From Spartobacteria bacterium (GTDB lineage: Bacteria > Verrucomicrobiota > Verrucomicrobiia > Chthoniobacterales > UBA10450), in assembly GCA_003167365.1 (NCBI GenBank), contig PMTM01000003.1, positions 33,097-97,096 of the forward strand: a DNA stretch of 64,000 nt, written 5' to 3'. The first letter of the stretch is position 1, and each line of letters opens with the position of its first letter. The notes under the pieces are model-generated. The model saw only the letters and a program-made list of their open reading frames with translations, had not been told where the DNA came from and did not search any database. Shown here one piece after another: positions 35,122 to 43,636 of the stretch. The translations under genes were made by a program, and so were the position numbers.

Positions 35122-36969
35122 ATGAACTGGAAAACGACCATCGTCTTACTCGCAATTGCGATCGCCGGCGGCGCTTACATCAAGCTCTACGAAATTAAGC
35201 GACCGGACACCGCTGAGGCAAAACGCCGGGCCCAGAATGTTGTCAATTTCAATCCCGAGAAAATCAACGGCATTGTCATTTGGAACGGCGACGACAAGAT
35301 CAATATGCGACGGGACAACAACAAATGGCGGCTCGACGCGCCGATCAAGGATCAAGCCGATAATGCTTTGATCGATAACCTGCTATCCCAGCTGGAGGCT
35401 TGGCAAAAGGACGCAGTGATTTCGGCGAAAGAGATCAAGGCCGACAAGAGCAAGCTCGACGAATACGGACTTAACAAACCGAAGCTGCGATTGAGATTGC
35501 AAGGCGAAGGCGAGCCGCGGCCGATTCTCTTCGGCAAAGACGCCGCGCTTGAGGGCAAGATGTATGTGCGCCTCGAAAACTCGAAGGAAACCTTTATTGC
35601 CTCGCAATCGATCAAGAAAGCGATCGAGAAAAAAGCGGACGAGTTTCGCGATCGGAAGTTGACCGACCTGGTCACGGCACAAGTCTCCCGCCTGATCATA
35701 AAAACGGCGGCGGGCGAGATGGAGCTCGAGAAAAAAGGCGAGCACTGGGAAATCGCGAAACCAATGCGCGCGCGCGGCGACGATCAGAAAATCGGCGACT
35801 TGATCGCGCAAGTCACGACCGCGCGCATTCAACAATTTGTGGCCGACGATCGCGGCGATCTGCATCCCTACGGCTTGGCCGAGCCGCGCGGTTCGGTAAC
35901 GCTATTCGGACAAGACGACAAGCAAGGGCAGGCGTTGCAAATAGGCGGCGTGCCCGAGAAAGAAAAAGACCAGGTCTATGTGCGGTCCGTCGCGCGCGGT
36001 TTCGTTTACACTTTGCCAAAAAAGGTCGAAGAGACCCTGAACGCCAAACCGAACGACTTGCGCGACCGGCACCTTGTTCGTTTCGAAACGAATATCCTCG
36101 ATCGAATCACGGTCGACTCGCCGGGCAAAGGTAAAACGGTACTCGCCCGCAAGGAGGAGAACTGGACAATTGCGAGCCGAAAGAATTCGCCCGCGAATTC
36201 CGGCGAAGTGAATCGCTTGATCGACAAGTTGAAAGACGAACAGGTCGCGAAGTTCGTTGAAGACGTCGCCTCCAATTTGCCGAAGTTCGGTCTCGATAAA
36301 CCGCAACTGCAAGTCACGCTTAGTTCGTTTGCTTCCGAAAACACCGCCGAAACGAAGGCCGGCGAACACCCGATCGCGACCATCGCTTTCGGCAAAGTGG
36401 ATGGCGACAATGTTTACGCGCGCCTCGGTGACGAACCATTTATTGTCGCGGTGCCGCGCAAGTTTCTCGACGAGATTCTGGTCGATCCGTTGCAGTGGCA
36501 GGAATTGTCGATCTTCAAGTTCAAGCCGGAACAGATTCACCGGCTCAGCGTCATGACGAACTCGGAGCAAACGTTTATGCGCGGCGCCAACAATGCGTGG
36601 ATCTGGGCGAAAGGGAGCGGACCGATCAATCAAGTAAACGTGCAATCGCTCTTAAACACCTTGTCGAACTTGCATGCAGCTCGTTGGATTGGATCGACGA
36701 CTCCGCAACATGGTTTCGACAAGCCGCAGGTCGTAATCGCGTTCACGACATCGCCGGATGATAAGACTTCATACAAATTGATTGTCGGCGGACCGACCGG
36801 CAATGGAATGTGGTTCGCGAAAGTGGATGGCCGCGAAGGCACATTTGTGATCAACAATCCGGACTTCAACGCGCTGAAATTGCCGCTGGTCGCGCCGCCT
36901 TCTCCATCGCCGGCGCCTTCAGCGAGCGTGAGTGCGTTGCCAATTCCCTCGACAAGCGCGAAGCCTTGA
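35122..36969 (+). CDS. DUF4340-domain protein, partner of the GldFG-type transporter
   Basis: This 615-residue protein has an N-terminal membrane anchor (TTIVLLAIAIAGGAYIKLY) followed by a periplasmic region made of DUF4340-type modules. Repeated motif patterns are PKLRLRLQGEGEPRPILFGK, VYVRSVARGFVYTLPKKVEE, KPQLQVTLSSF, and YARLGDEPFIVAVPRKFL. A Pro/Ser-rich tail ends it. It starts 16 nt after the GldG-like gene. The DUF4340 family usually sits at the end of this operon and its role is not known. It could be a periplasmic accessory subunit. Confidence 0.9.
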   Translation: MNWKTTIVLLAIAIAGGAYIKLYEIKRPDTAEAKRRAQNVVNFNPEKINGIVIWNGDDKINMRRDNNKWRLDAPIKDQADNALIDNLLSQLEAWQKDAVISAKEIKADKSKLDEYGLNKPKLRLRLQGEGEPRPILFGKDAALEGKMYVRLENSKETFIASQSIKKAIEKKADEFRDRKLTDLVTAQVSRLIIKTAAGEMELEKKGEHWEIAKPMRARGDDQKIGDLIAQVTTARIQQFVADDRGDLHPYGLAEPRGSVTLFGQDDKQGQALQIGGVPEKEKDQVYVRSVARGFVYTLPKKVEETLNAKPNDLRDRHLVRFETNILDRITVDSPGKGKTVLARKEENWTIASRKNSPANSGEVNRLIDKLKDEQVAKFVEDVASNLPKFGLDKPQLQVTLSSFASENTAETKAGEHPIATIAFGKVDGDNVYARLGDEPFIVAVPRKFLDEILVDPLQWQELSIFKFKPEQIHRLSVMTNSEQTFMRGANNAWIWAKGSGPINQVNVQSLLNTLSNLHAARWIGSTTPQHGFDKPQVVIAFTTSPDDKTSYKLIVGGPTGNGMWFAKVDGREGTFVINNPDFNALKLPLVAPPSPSPAPSASVSALPIPSTSAKP

Positions 36970-36972
36970 TCC

Positions 36973-36996
36973 TGTAGCGGCGGTCTACGACCGCCG
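36973..36996. repeat. TGTAG-type intergenic hairpin element, copy 3
   Basis: The sequence TGTAG precedes an 8-bp perfect stem: CGGCGGTC (36978-36985), loop TAC, GACCGCCG (36989-36996). It starts 4 nt after the DUF4340 stop and could serve as the operon's 3' hairpin. There is no T-tract. Confidence 0.55.
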
Positions 36997-37027
36997 AAGA
37001 TTTAGATTCGGCGCTCATAGGGAGCCG

Positions 37028-37750
37028 TTACAATTTTTCCGCGGTGTAAATCGTCACAATGCCACCGGTTAACGGATAAACAGACGCTTGAGTTAGGCGA
37101 CTCGACTCCATTAGCCGAATCATCGCGTCTCCACTCGGGAAAGCCTCGATCGAATCGCCCAGATAATCGTACGCGCTTTTCTTACGCGTCAGGAACGACC
37201 CGAGAAACGGAAGGCATCGATGCAAATAAAAGCGGTAGACACCACGCAAGATCGACCTTGCCGGCAGCGAGAATTCGAGCACGAGCAAATGACCCTTCGA
37301 CTTGAGTACGCGCGACATTTCGCGAAGCGCGTCGCCGTAATTCTCCATGTTGCGCAGGCCGAACGCGACCGTCACGCAATCGATCGATCCATCAGCAAAT
37401 GGCAATCGCATCGCGTCCGCCACCATGGTTTTGCGCACACCTTTGCGTTTTGCAATCGCCAGCATTTCTTCAGAGAAGTCCGCCCCGATAATCTCGGCTT
37501 CCGGTAAGTTTTTTTGCAGAACAAGCGCGAGATCCCCGGTGCCCGTGGCCAGATCGACAACTGATTTCGGCCGCCAGCTCGCCACAATTTCAGCCGCGCA
37601 CTTCCGCCAATAAAAATCGACGCCGCAGCTAAGCAGATGATTCGCGAGATCATAACGCCTCGCGATCGATCCAAACATTCCACGAATCCGTTCGGGATGT
37701 TGATATGGAAGTAGTTCTTCTTGCAAACGAAGAGAACGTCCAACGCTCAA
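37028..37750 (-). CDS. ubiE: Demethylmenaquinone/ubiquinone methyltransferase
   Basis: This 240-residue class I methyltransferase makes menaquinone (and ubiquinone where present). SAM motif I is VVDLATGTGDLALVLQKNL (about residue 60). The family motifs RYDLANHLLSCGVDFYWRK, ADAMRLPFADGSIDCVTVAF, and FGLRNMENYGDALREMSRVL are all present. The start is uncertain. The frame begins with TTG inside a run of CAACGCT-type tandem repeats, and another TTG is at 37726. Length fits UbiE/MenG. In this phylum it probably serves menaquinone synthesis. Confidence 0.92.
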   Translation of the reverse strand: MSVGRSLRLQEELLPYQHPERIRGMFGSIARRYDLANHLLSCGVDFYWRKCAAEIVASWRPKSVVDLATGTGDLALVLQKNLPEAEIIGADFSEEMLAIAKRKGVRKTMVADAMRLPFADGSIDCVTVAFGLRNMENYGDALREMSRVLKSKGHLLVLEFSLPARSILRGVYRFYLHRCLPFLGSFLTRKKSAYDYLGDSIEAFPSGDAMIRLMESSRLTQASVYPLTGGIVTIYTAEKL

Positions 37751-37786
37751 CGCTCAACGTCCAACTCCGAATGATGAGTGAGGCCT

Positions 37787-39058
37787 CTAGAACCAGAACA
37801 TTCCGATTGCCGCTCCGAACATCAACAACGTCGTAAGGCAAACTGAGGCGATGCTCAAAGGTGAGCTTGGCTGGTTGCGCATGATTTTCCGATCGGTCGC
37901 GGTCAAAAGCACGCCGACGAGCAGGAAAGGCGCGAGGAGTCCGTTGATCACGGCGGTATAGAAGAGGGCTTTCACAGGACTAATTTTAGCGAAGTCAAGA
38001 GCCATGCCGACCACGGTCGAACAAATGACGATGCCATAAAAACCCCGTGCCGATTTGAATTTCGCGTCCAGCCCCTGATGCCAGCCGAACGTCTCGGCAC
38101 AAGCGTAGGCCGCCGAGCCGGCCAGCGTAGGGATTGCCAGAAACCCGACTCCTAAGACACCGACAGTGAAAAGGAGAGCCGCGAATTTTCCCGCGAACGG
38201 AATCAGCGCTTCGGCGGCCTGCCTTGAAGTTTCGATGTCAGTAATCCCATGTTTATGCAGCGTTAGCGCCGTTGTCAGAATGATGAAGTACATCACGAGA
38301 TTTGAAAACAGCGTGCCGACGCCGACATCCATTCCGCGCACACCCAGTTCGTGACGGCTGATGCCCCTCCGGGCAATCATTCGGCGTCCCGCTGCCTTTT
38401 TTTCTTCAACTTCCTGTGAGGCCTGCCAGAAGAATAGGTAAGGACTGATCGTCGTGCCGAGGATAGCGACGATCATCGCCCATGCCGCATGTCCCTTCGG
38501 CAGCGTCGGAACGAAGGTGTCGTGAGCGACCGCGCGCCAATCCGGACCGACCACGAACGCAGTGATCACGTAAGCAAAGAGCGTGAGCGCGAGCCACTTC
38601 AGAATGCTCGCGATGCTGTGATACCGAAAGAAAACCGTCGCCAGCGCGATCGCAAGTCCGAACAACACCACAAGCCAATGCGAGTTAAATCCAAACAGCA
38701 TTTGAGCTGCGTCGGCCATGCCGGAGAGGTCAGCACCGATATTGATTGTATTGGCGACGAGCAGAGCCGCCGCGAAGACCGTGATCAGCGGCTTGGGCAG
38801 CTTGTGCTGGAATGCTCCCGCCAGCCCGCGGCCCGTCACCATCCCAATCCGCGCACACATCATCTGCACGCTGGCCATAAGCGGCCACGTAATTAACGCA
38901 GTCCAGAGCTGTCCTGTTCCAAGCAGCGCTCCCGCCGATGAGTAGGTTGCGATTCCGGACGGATCATCGTCGGCTGCACCGGTGATCACACCGGGACCGA
39001 GGCTCGAGAAGAACCATTTGATCAGGTTCTTGCGGCGTGGCGCTGGATCCTGCGGCAT
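37787..39058 (-). CDS. NRAMP-family divalent metal transporter
   Basis: This 423-residue transporter of the NRAMP/MntH-like group has about eleven membrane segments. The first membrane helix holds the metal-binding motif, here GAADDDPSGIATYSSAGA, a DDDPSG variant of the canonical DPGN. A second site is in ISPYLFFWQASQEVEEKKA. The DPSG rather than DPGN places it in an NRAMP-related branch (the NRMT-like group can carry Mg), so the substrate may not be Mn/Fe. The ATG start is well placed. It is a monocistronic gene. Confidence 0.88.
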   Translation of the reverse strand: MPQDPAPRRKNLIKWFFSSLGPGVITGAADDDPSGIATYSSAGALLGTGQLWTALITWPLMASVQMMCARIGMVTGRGLAGAFQHKLPKPLITVFAAALLVANTINIGADLSGMADAAQMLFGFNSHWLVVLFGLAIALATVFFRYHSIASILKWLALTLFAYVITAFVVGPDWRAVAHDTFVPTLPKGHAAWAMIVAILGTTISPYLFFWQASQEVEEKKAAGRRMIARRGISRHELGVRGMDVGVGTLFSNLVMYFIILTTALTLHKHGITDIETSRQAAEALIPFAGKFAALLFTVGVLGVGFLAIPTLAGSAAYACAETFGWHQGLDAKFKSARGFYGIVICSTVVGMALDFAKISPVKALFYTAVINGLLAPFLLVGVLLTATDRKIMRNQPSSPLSIASVCLTTLLMFGAAIGMFWF

Positions 39059-39286
39059 TGCGGAGACGTAACGGAATAGCCGCTGCCAGGCAACCGCAAG
39101 TCAATTGCGGACTGTAATATATCCTGGTCCGGTGATATCCCCTAGACTATCGAAGGCCGCTATTATCGAGGTTTGGATCGATACGCAACCTGGATTGGTG
39201 TGCAAATGCTGAGCGAAGCGATTCGCTGCCGCAGTTTTGTTTTTACACACACCATCTCACTCTAGCCCGTCGAGCTAGGAGCGCTT

Positions 39287-40261
39287 TTACCGATTGCGCG
39301 TTGAGGCCGGCGCTTCTCCTTGTTCGGTCTCGTGTGCTCCAGGCGGGCCGAAGAGCATTGAAAAAACGACAAAAACCGCGGCTCGCGGCGCATCGTCAGT
39401 TGCTCCGAAGAGCGGCGAGATATCCAACCGAGTGTTCTTGGTCGGTTTCCAGGCGATCGTAGGTCCGACGATCAAGCGATACGAAGGGCTGCCTCGGCTT
39501 CCGGCGTCCGTAAAAGTGCTTAATTGCATTTCAACACCGACTTTAAGTTGTTCGCGCGGCAGCAGAACCGGAACCACCGCACTTTGAGCAAAACCGTACT
39601 CGCGTCCACGATCGCCTCCGATTTCTTGTTCGAAGAAGGCGTTCAACGCCCATTCAATTTTCTCACAGAAATCCTGTGATAAGAGGAGTCGCAGCTCATA
39701 AGCGTCCGGAAGCGGCATGTGTTCGTTAATAAATGCTAGTGCTTCGCCGGGGCCGAGCGGCGCGGGCGGACCTTCGTCGTGCAGGATATTGCCGATGCCA
39801 AATTTGTACTCGGCAAAGAGAGTAGGATTAAGCGGAATTTTGTTCCAGTCGGCAAGAGCGTATCGGACTTCCAAACTAAAACTGCGGTCTTGTGTGTATC
39901 CGCGAAACCTCTCGACGGAGTTTTCCATCGCCACGCCAAAGCGATATGGCAAACCAATTTCAATTTCTTGGGTGAAAGTATGATCCGGGCTATTGAAATG
40001 CAGTGCATCGCCCTCATAAATCAACCCGGCGTAAACCGCCCATGGCGGAAGCACATAGGCATTCGTAAGATTTGCAAAACGGCTGCGCGAAAAGCTAGCG
40101 GGCGCGCCGTACGCGCTTTCACTTTCGTCGTCGGTAACAACGACGTTTTCAGAGACAGCCGTCTGCGCTTGAATCGAGTGATTGATGACGAGAAAGGCGA
40201 GAAATTCAAATGACGTTGCCGCGGAAATCAGCCTATTCGAAAAATGAGATCGTAGTCGCAT
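39287..40261 (-). CDS. Outer-membrane protein resembling the MetA-pathway of phenol degradation family
   Basis: This 324-residue protein has a signal region (MRLRSHFSNRLISAATSFEF and following hydrophobics). Beta-strand patterns follow: YVLPPWAVYAGLIYEGDAL, QEIEIGLPYRFGVAMENSVE, SFSLEVRYALADWNKIPLNP, and QLKVGVEMQLSTFTDAG. It reads as a beta-barrel of the Phenol_MetA_deg type, found in metal-efflux and aromatic degradation neighbourhoods. The assignment is by pattern and is moderate. An 18-bp dyad CATTAC-N6-GTAATG sits 8 nt upstream of its start. Its neighbour is a heavy-metal-type two-component system. Confidence 0.7.
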   Translation of the reverse strand: MRLRSHFSNRLISAATSFEFLAFLVINHSIQAQTAVSENVVVTDDESESAYGAPASFSRSRFANLTNAYVLPPWAVYAGLIYEGDALHFNSPDHTFTQEIEIGLPYRFGVAMENSVERFRGYTQDRSFSLEVRYALADWNKIPLNPTLFAEYKFGIGNILHDEGPPAPLGPGEALAFINEHMPLPDAYELRLLLSQDFCEKIEWALNAFFEQEIGGDRGREYGFAQSAVVPVLLPREQLKVGVEMQLSTFTDAGSRGSPSYRLIVGPTIAWKPTKNTRLDISPLFGATDDAPRAAVFVVFSMLFGPPGAHETEQGEAPASTRNR

Positions 40262-40268
40262 GACCTCG

Positions 40269-40286
40269 CATTACAAATTCGTAATG
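40269..40286. promoter_or_regulatory. Dyad CATTAC-N6-GTAATG, candidate response-regulator site
   Basis: CATTACAAATTCGTAATG lies 8 nt upstream of the start codon at 40261. The arms are perfect complements. The arrangement and spacing match the dyad at 51241-51258 and resemble copper-box-type sites of CopR/CusR regulators, one of which is encoded 1.5 kb away at 41733-42404. Binding is inference. Confidence 0.45.
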
Positions 40287-40330
40287 TTCATGGCAAGGCG
40301 TTTTTTTGGGAGATTCGATTTGTCCGACCA

Positions 40331-41752
40331 CTAACCGTTTGATTCGAAACTGGGCTCATTCGGAAAAGTGAGGGTTACGATGGTTCCGCGATTAACTTCG
40401 CTATCCACTCTAGCCGACCCATCATGAAGATCAGTGATCGATTTCACCAGGGCCAGGCCCAAGCCTGTACCTGGAGAACTGCGCGATGAATCGGCGCGGT
40501 AGAAGCGATCAAATACCCATGGAACATGCACCGCGGCCATTCCGCAGCCGTTGTCGCGGACGGAGATTTCACAATGCGAAAAGTGTTTCACGATCGAGAT
40601 CGCAATGGTGTCGCCTTCCGGAGTGAAGCGCAGCGCGTTTTCCACCAGATTGCTCACAGCTCGGCCAAACAATACAGGGTCGGCATATATCTGACCTTCG
40701 CCTGCGCAAGTGATAGCGACGTGCCGCTCTTCCGCGATCGTTCGATAATAAATCGCAATTTTTTCGATGGCGGCGCGTCCGTCGGATAATGTCCGCTCGA
40801 TTTGCCCATCCGCTGCTTCGGCTCGGGCGAGGAATAGTAGATTGTCGATTATCCCAGAAAGCCGTTCGCATTCTCCGACGCTCGATTCGATTATTTCTCG
40901 ATACTCATCAGGCGTTCGTGGCCGCCTCAAAGCGACTTCCGCTTCGCCACGAAGATTGGCAATCGGTGTGCGGAGTTCGTGCGCAAGATCGGCGGAGAAT
41001 TGCGAAAGGCGGGTAAAGGAATCTTCGAGCCGGTCGAGCATGTCATCGAAGGCGTCGGCAAGCGGTTGGAGTTCCCGCGGCCATCCGGCCGGCGATACTC
41101 GTTCGTTTAGGTGAGAAGGTCCGATGAGTTTTAACGAGCGAGTCATTTGTGCTAGCGGGCGCAGACCGCGTTTCGTCACCGTGATCGCAATCAACGCCGA
41201 CGCGAGAATGCCGAAGGCCATTACCACGGCCAGTAGGGCGCCATACTCCCTCGTGAACTCATCATCCTCCGAGCGGTCTTGCGCGACCTGGATTGTGTAA
41301 CGCTCCCCGCCTGCCTCCTCCTTTGATGCGATCAGGGAAAATAGTTTACCATTTGTCCGATGATCCACCGGATGTTGAACAGATCGACTTGAATTTTGCG
41401 CCGCGGGAAAAATGTTCGAAGGCAATAGGTCATTCATTCTCGAAGTCTCTGCCACACTGCGGCCTCTGGAATCGACAATTCGGACCCAGTACGTCTCATG
41501 TTCGCCGCTCGCGCCCGTGTTCAGCTTTTCATTCAAGATCTCGGGTGCGCCGCGTTCATCCAAATCGGCGCGCAAAGCAGATATCTTGTCCGCCAGAAAA
41601 GCATTATCTTCTTCGAAGGCGTGTCGAATGACGATCCAGTAAAACACTCCTAAGCCACAAAGGAGCAAGAGCGCCGCTGCGGACGTGAAGAGCAAGACCA
41701 GTTGCGAAGCAATCGATTGCGGCTCGCGCCGTTTAATGGGCTTTGAGGACAT
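40331..41752 (-). CDS. Sensor histidine kinase, heavy-metal (CusS/CopS-like) type
   Basis: This 473-residue kinase has a first membrane helix (LVLLFTSAAALLLLCGLGVF), a periplasmic sensor of about 130 residues, a second helix (LLAVVMAFGILASALIAITV), and a HAMP segment. HisKA carries the phospho-acceptor in ADLAHELRTPIANLRGEAEV. HATPase boxes are VSNLVENALRFTPEG, DNGCGMAAVH, and GTGLGLALVKSI. The periplasmic domain and the layout match heavy-metal sensor kinases. I chose the ATG at 41752; a TTG sits two codons upstream. It overlaps the response regulator by 20 nt, so both are coupled. Confidence 0.9.
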   Translation of the reverse strand: MSSKPIKRREPQSIASQLVLLFTSAAALLLLCGLGVFYWIVIRHAFEEDNAFLADKISALRADLDERGAPEILNEKLNTGASGEHETYWVRIVDSRGRSVAETSRMNDLLPSNIFPAAQNSSRSVQHPVDHRTNGKLFSLIASKEEAGGERYTIQVAQDRSEDDEFTREYGALLAVVMAFGILASALIAITVTKRGLRPLAQMTRSLKLIGPSHLNERVSPAGWPRELQPLADAFDDMLDRLEDSFTRLSQFSADLAHELRTPIANLRGEAEVALRRPRTPDEYREIIESSVGECERLSGIIDNLLFLARAEAADGQIERTLSDGRAAIEKIAIYYRTIAEERHVAITCAGEGQIYADPVLFGRAVSNLVENALRFTPEGDTIAISIVKHFSHCEISVRDNGCGMAAVHVPWVFDRFYRADSSRSSPGTGLGLALVKSITDLHDGSARVDSEVNRGTIVTLTFPNEPSFESNG

Positions 41753-42404
41753 AACCAACGCCGCGAATCGTTTGGATGAGTTTCGTCTCGAATGGATCGT
41801 CTACCTTCGCTCGCAATCGTCGTACCATTACGTCCACCACATTCGTGCCTGTATCGAAGCGAATGTCCCATACGTGCTCCGCGATTTCTATGCGGGACAC
41901 CACCTCGCCGGCCGAACGAGCCAACTGAGTAAGCAGCAGGAATTCCTTCGGCGTGAGATTAAGCGCGATGCCTGAACGCATCGCCTTTTGTCTTCGCGTA
42001 TCGATTTCCAGATCGTTGATTCGCAATTGCTCTTTTTGCGGTGCGGAAGAACGTCGCAGCAATGAGCGCACGCGCGCAAGCAGTTCGGAGAATGCGAATG
42101 GCTTGACCAGATAATCGTCCGCCCCCAATTCAAGTCCCTTAACTCGATCGCGAACGCTATCGCGCGCAGTAAGAAACAAAATCGCCGTACGAACACCCCG
42201 GCCGCGTAATTCGGAGACGACGGCCCAGCCATCTTTTTTAGGCAGCATCACGTCGACGATAAGCAGATCGTATCGCTTCGCTCCAGCTAGCTCTAATCCT
42301 GCTTCGCCGTCCGTCACGCGATCCACGGTGTGCCCCTCTTCATGAAGGCCTTTTGCAAGAAAGGCCGCTGTCTTCTTTTCGTCTTCGATCAACAGGATTC
42401 GCAT
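41733..42404 (-). CDS. OmpR/CopR-family response regulator
   Basis: This 223-residue regulator has a receiver domain with phosphorylated Asp in YDLLIVDVMLPKKDGW (about residue 51) and conserved Lys in GADDYLVKPFAFSELLAR. A winged-helix output domain reads LNLTPKEFLLLTQLARSAGE, and VVDVMVRRLRAKVDDPF. The closest named group is the heavy-metal response regulators. Its candidate targets are the dyads at 40269-40286 and 51241-51258, by inference. It is transcribed with the kinase downstream. The signal may be metal or redox, since the next genes upstream make disulfides. Confidence 0.92.
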   Translation of the reverse strand: MRILLIEDEKKTAAFLAKGLHEEGHTVDRVTDGEAGLELAGAKRYDLLIVDVMLPKKDGWAVVSELRGRGVRTAILFLTARDSVRDRVKGLELGADDYLVKPFAFSELLARVRSLLRRSSAPQKEQLRINDLEIDTRRQKAMRSGIALNLTPKEFLLLTQLARSAGEVVSRIEIAEHVWDIRFDTGTNVVDVMVRRLRAKVDDPFETKLIQTIRGVGYVLKAH

Positions 42405-42434
42405 CGGCGAATAATCTTAGACATCAGCCATCCA

Positions 42435-42863
42435 TTAATCAGTAGGAGGCGGCGTCGCGATGGCGATTCCGGCGAGCAGAAAAACGATGGCGGCGGAGAA
42501 CAAACAGTAACGGCAAAACGCATGGAGCAGGAACGCTTGAACGTACAAGAGCCAGAGCGTCATCGCACACATTGCGCACACGGTTAAAATGAAAAATTTG
42601 CGCGCAAGCTTGTAACCGAACGCGGCGAACGTGGCAAAGCTGAATGCGCCAAAGTATGCCAGCGCACCGAACGCGGCGATCGGTATGCCGGCGACGCGGG
42701 CATAGGGACTGCCCAGAACACGGAAACAGTCCGACGATCCTGAGCATACGACGGTTTCGCCGGTCAAGTATTGCACGGTCAGGTAAGTGGCGTCGGCGAG
42801 TCCAGCCAGTGAGATGATGGCCGCGATGGTGCAGGCAATGATTTGAATGCGTGATCGAGCCAT
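42435..42863 (-). CDS. Vitamin K epoxide reductase (VKOR) family protein
   Basis: This 142-residue inner-membrane protein has four or five helices. It shows the VKOR active site FCRYC (CxxC) near residue 120 and a second cysteine pair in CSGSSDCF facing the periplasm. VKOR homologues re-oxidise DsbA using quinones and replace DsbB in many phyla. The ATG at 42863 is preferred over a TTG overlapping the dsbA-like stop. The dsbA-like gene lies 17 nt upstream on the same strand, so the pair is a complete disulfide-forming unit. Confidence 0.9.
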   Translation of the reverse strand: MARSRIQIIACTIAAIISLAGLADATYLTVQYLTGETVVCSGSSDCFRVLGSPYARVAGIPIAAFGALAYFGAFSFATFAAFGYKLARKFFILTVCAMCAMTLWLLYVQAFLLHAFCRYCLFSAAIVFLLAGIAIATPPPTD

Positions 42864-42880
42864 TTCCGTGGATTTCCCAA

Positions 42881-43564
42881 TCAAGGCTTGCCTTCGACGG
42901 GTAGAGTTGCCTTCATCGCTGCGTCGATCGCTTTGTGCAAGCCTACCACGTTTAAATCTGGAGGAGGCACGGCGCGGCCGTTGATGAATATGGTTGGCGT
43001 AGCGGTAACGCCAAGGGCGTTGCCGCGAAGCTGGTCGGCGTCAACCCGGGCTTTGACCTGCTCGCTCTCCATATCTTTTTCGAAACGATCAATGTTCAAA
43101 CCGAGCATTCCGGCATAGGCGTTGAACAACAGCTGCGGATTGGACGTCGCGCTCCAAGTTGATTGTTCTCGATAAAGCAAGTCGTGCATTTCCCAAAAAC
43201 GATCTTGCAAGCCGGCGGCTTCCGAAGCAAATGCGGCTTCGCGCGCGTGCGGGTGAAAAGCGGGAAGCGGAAACTGACGAAAGATGACTCGTAAACGCGG
43301 ACTGTAATCCTTCTCGATCTGGCTAATTGGCCCAGCGAGCCCGCCGCAAGGCGGACATTGGAAGTCGCCAAATTCCTCGAGAGTGACTGGCGCTTCAAAG
43401 GAGCCGAGAACGTGCATCTCCTCGATGCCGTCTTTTCCGGGCGCAATCTCGTCTTTAGGGATTGTAAGAACAGGAAGCCTCTTTGCGCGATAGAGCATTG
43501 TTCCGCTTCCGAGCGTGAGCAACCCGACCGAGACGACGATTAGGAAGGGCAGATAGCGTGTCAT
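42881..43564 (-). CDS. DsbA-like periplasmic thiol oxidase
   Basis: This 227-residue membrane-anchored or secreted thioredoxin-fold protein has an N-terminal hydrophobic segment (YLPFLIVVSVGLLTLGSGTM). The active site is FGDFQCPPCGGLAGP (CPPC). A cis-proline loop reads ALGVTATPTIFINGRAVPPP. Thioredoxin_4-type domain proteins of this size make disulfides in exported proteins. It is transcribed with the VKOR gene. The response regulator lies downstream of these two, and a shared transcript is possible. Cysteine-rich surface proteins downstream at 44-51 kb may be clients. Confidence 0.92.
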   Translation of the reverse strand: MTRYLPFLIVVSVGLLTLGSGTMLYRAKRLPVLTIPKDEIAPGKDGIEEMHVLGSFEAPVTLEEFGDFQCPPCGGLAGPISQIEKDYSPRLRVIFRQFPLPAFHPHAREAAFASEAAGLQDRFWEMHDLLYREQSTWSATSNPQLLFNAYAGMLGLNIDRFEKDMESEQVKARVDADQLRGNALGVTATPTIFINGRAVPPPDLNVVGLHKAIDAAMKATLPVEGKP

Positions 43565-43636
43565 GGGTTCACGCTTTGGCAGAAAATCGAGGCGAGCGAA
43601 GACGCGTTTTGGATGATGAACGCTACTGCAACTACC

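Noticed and set aside
39059..39286. Possible tRNA or small RNA
   Set aside because: A few short hairpins exist (for example near GCGAAGCGATTCGC), but no cloverleaf, T-arm or terminator is evident.
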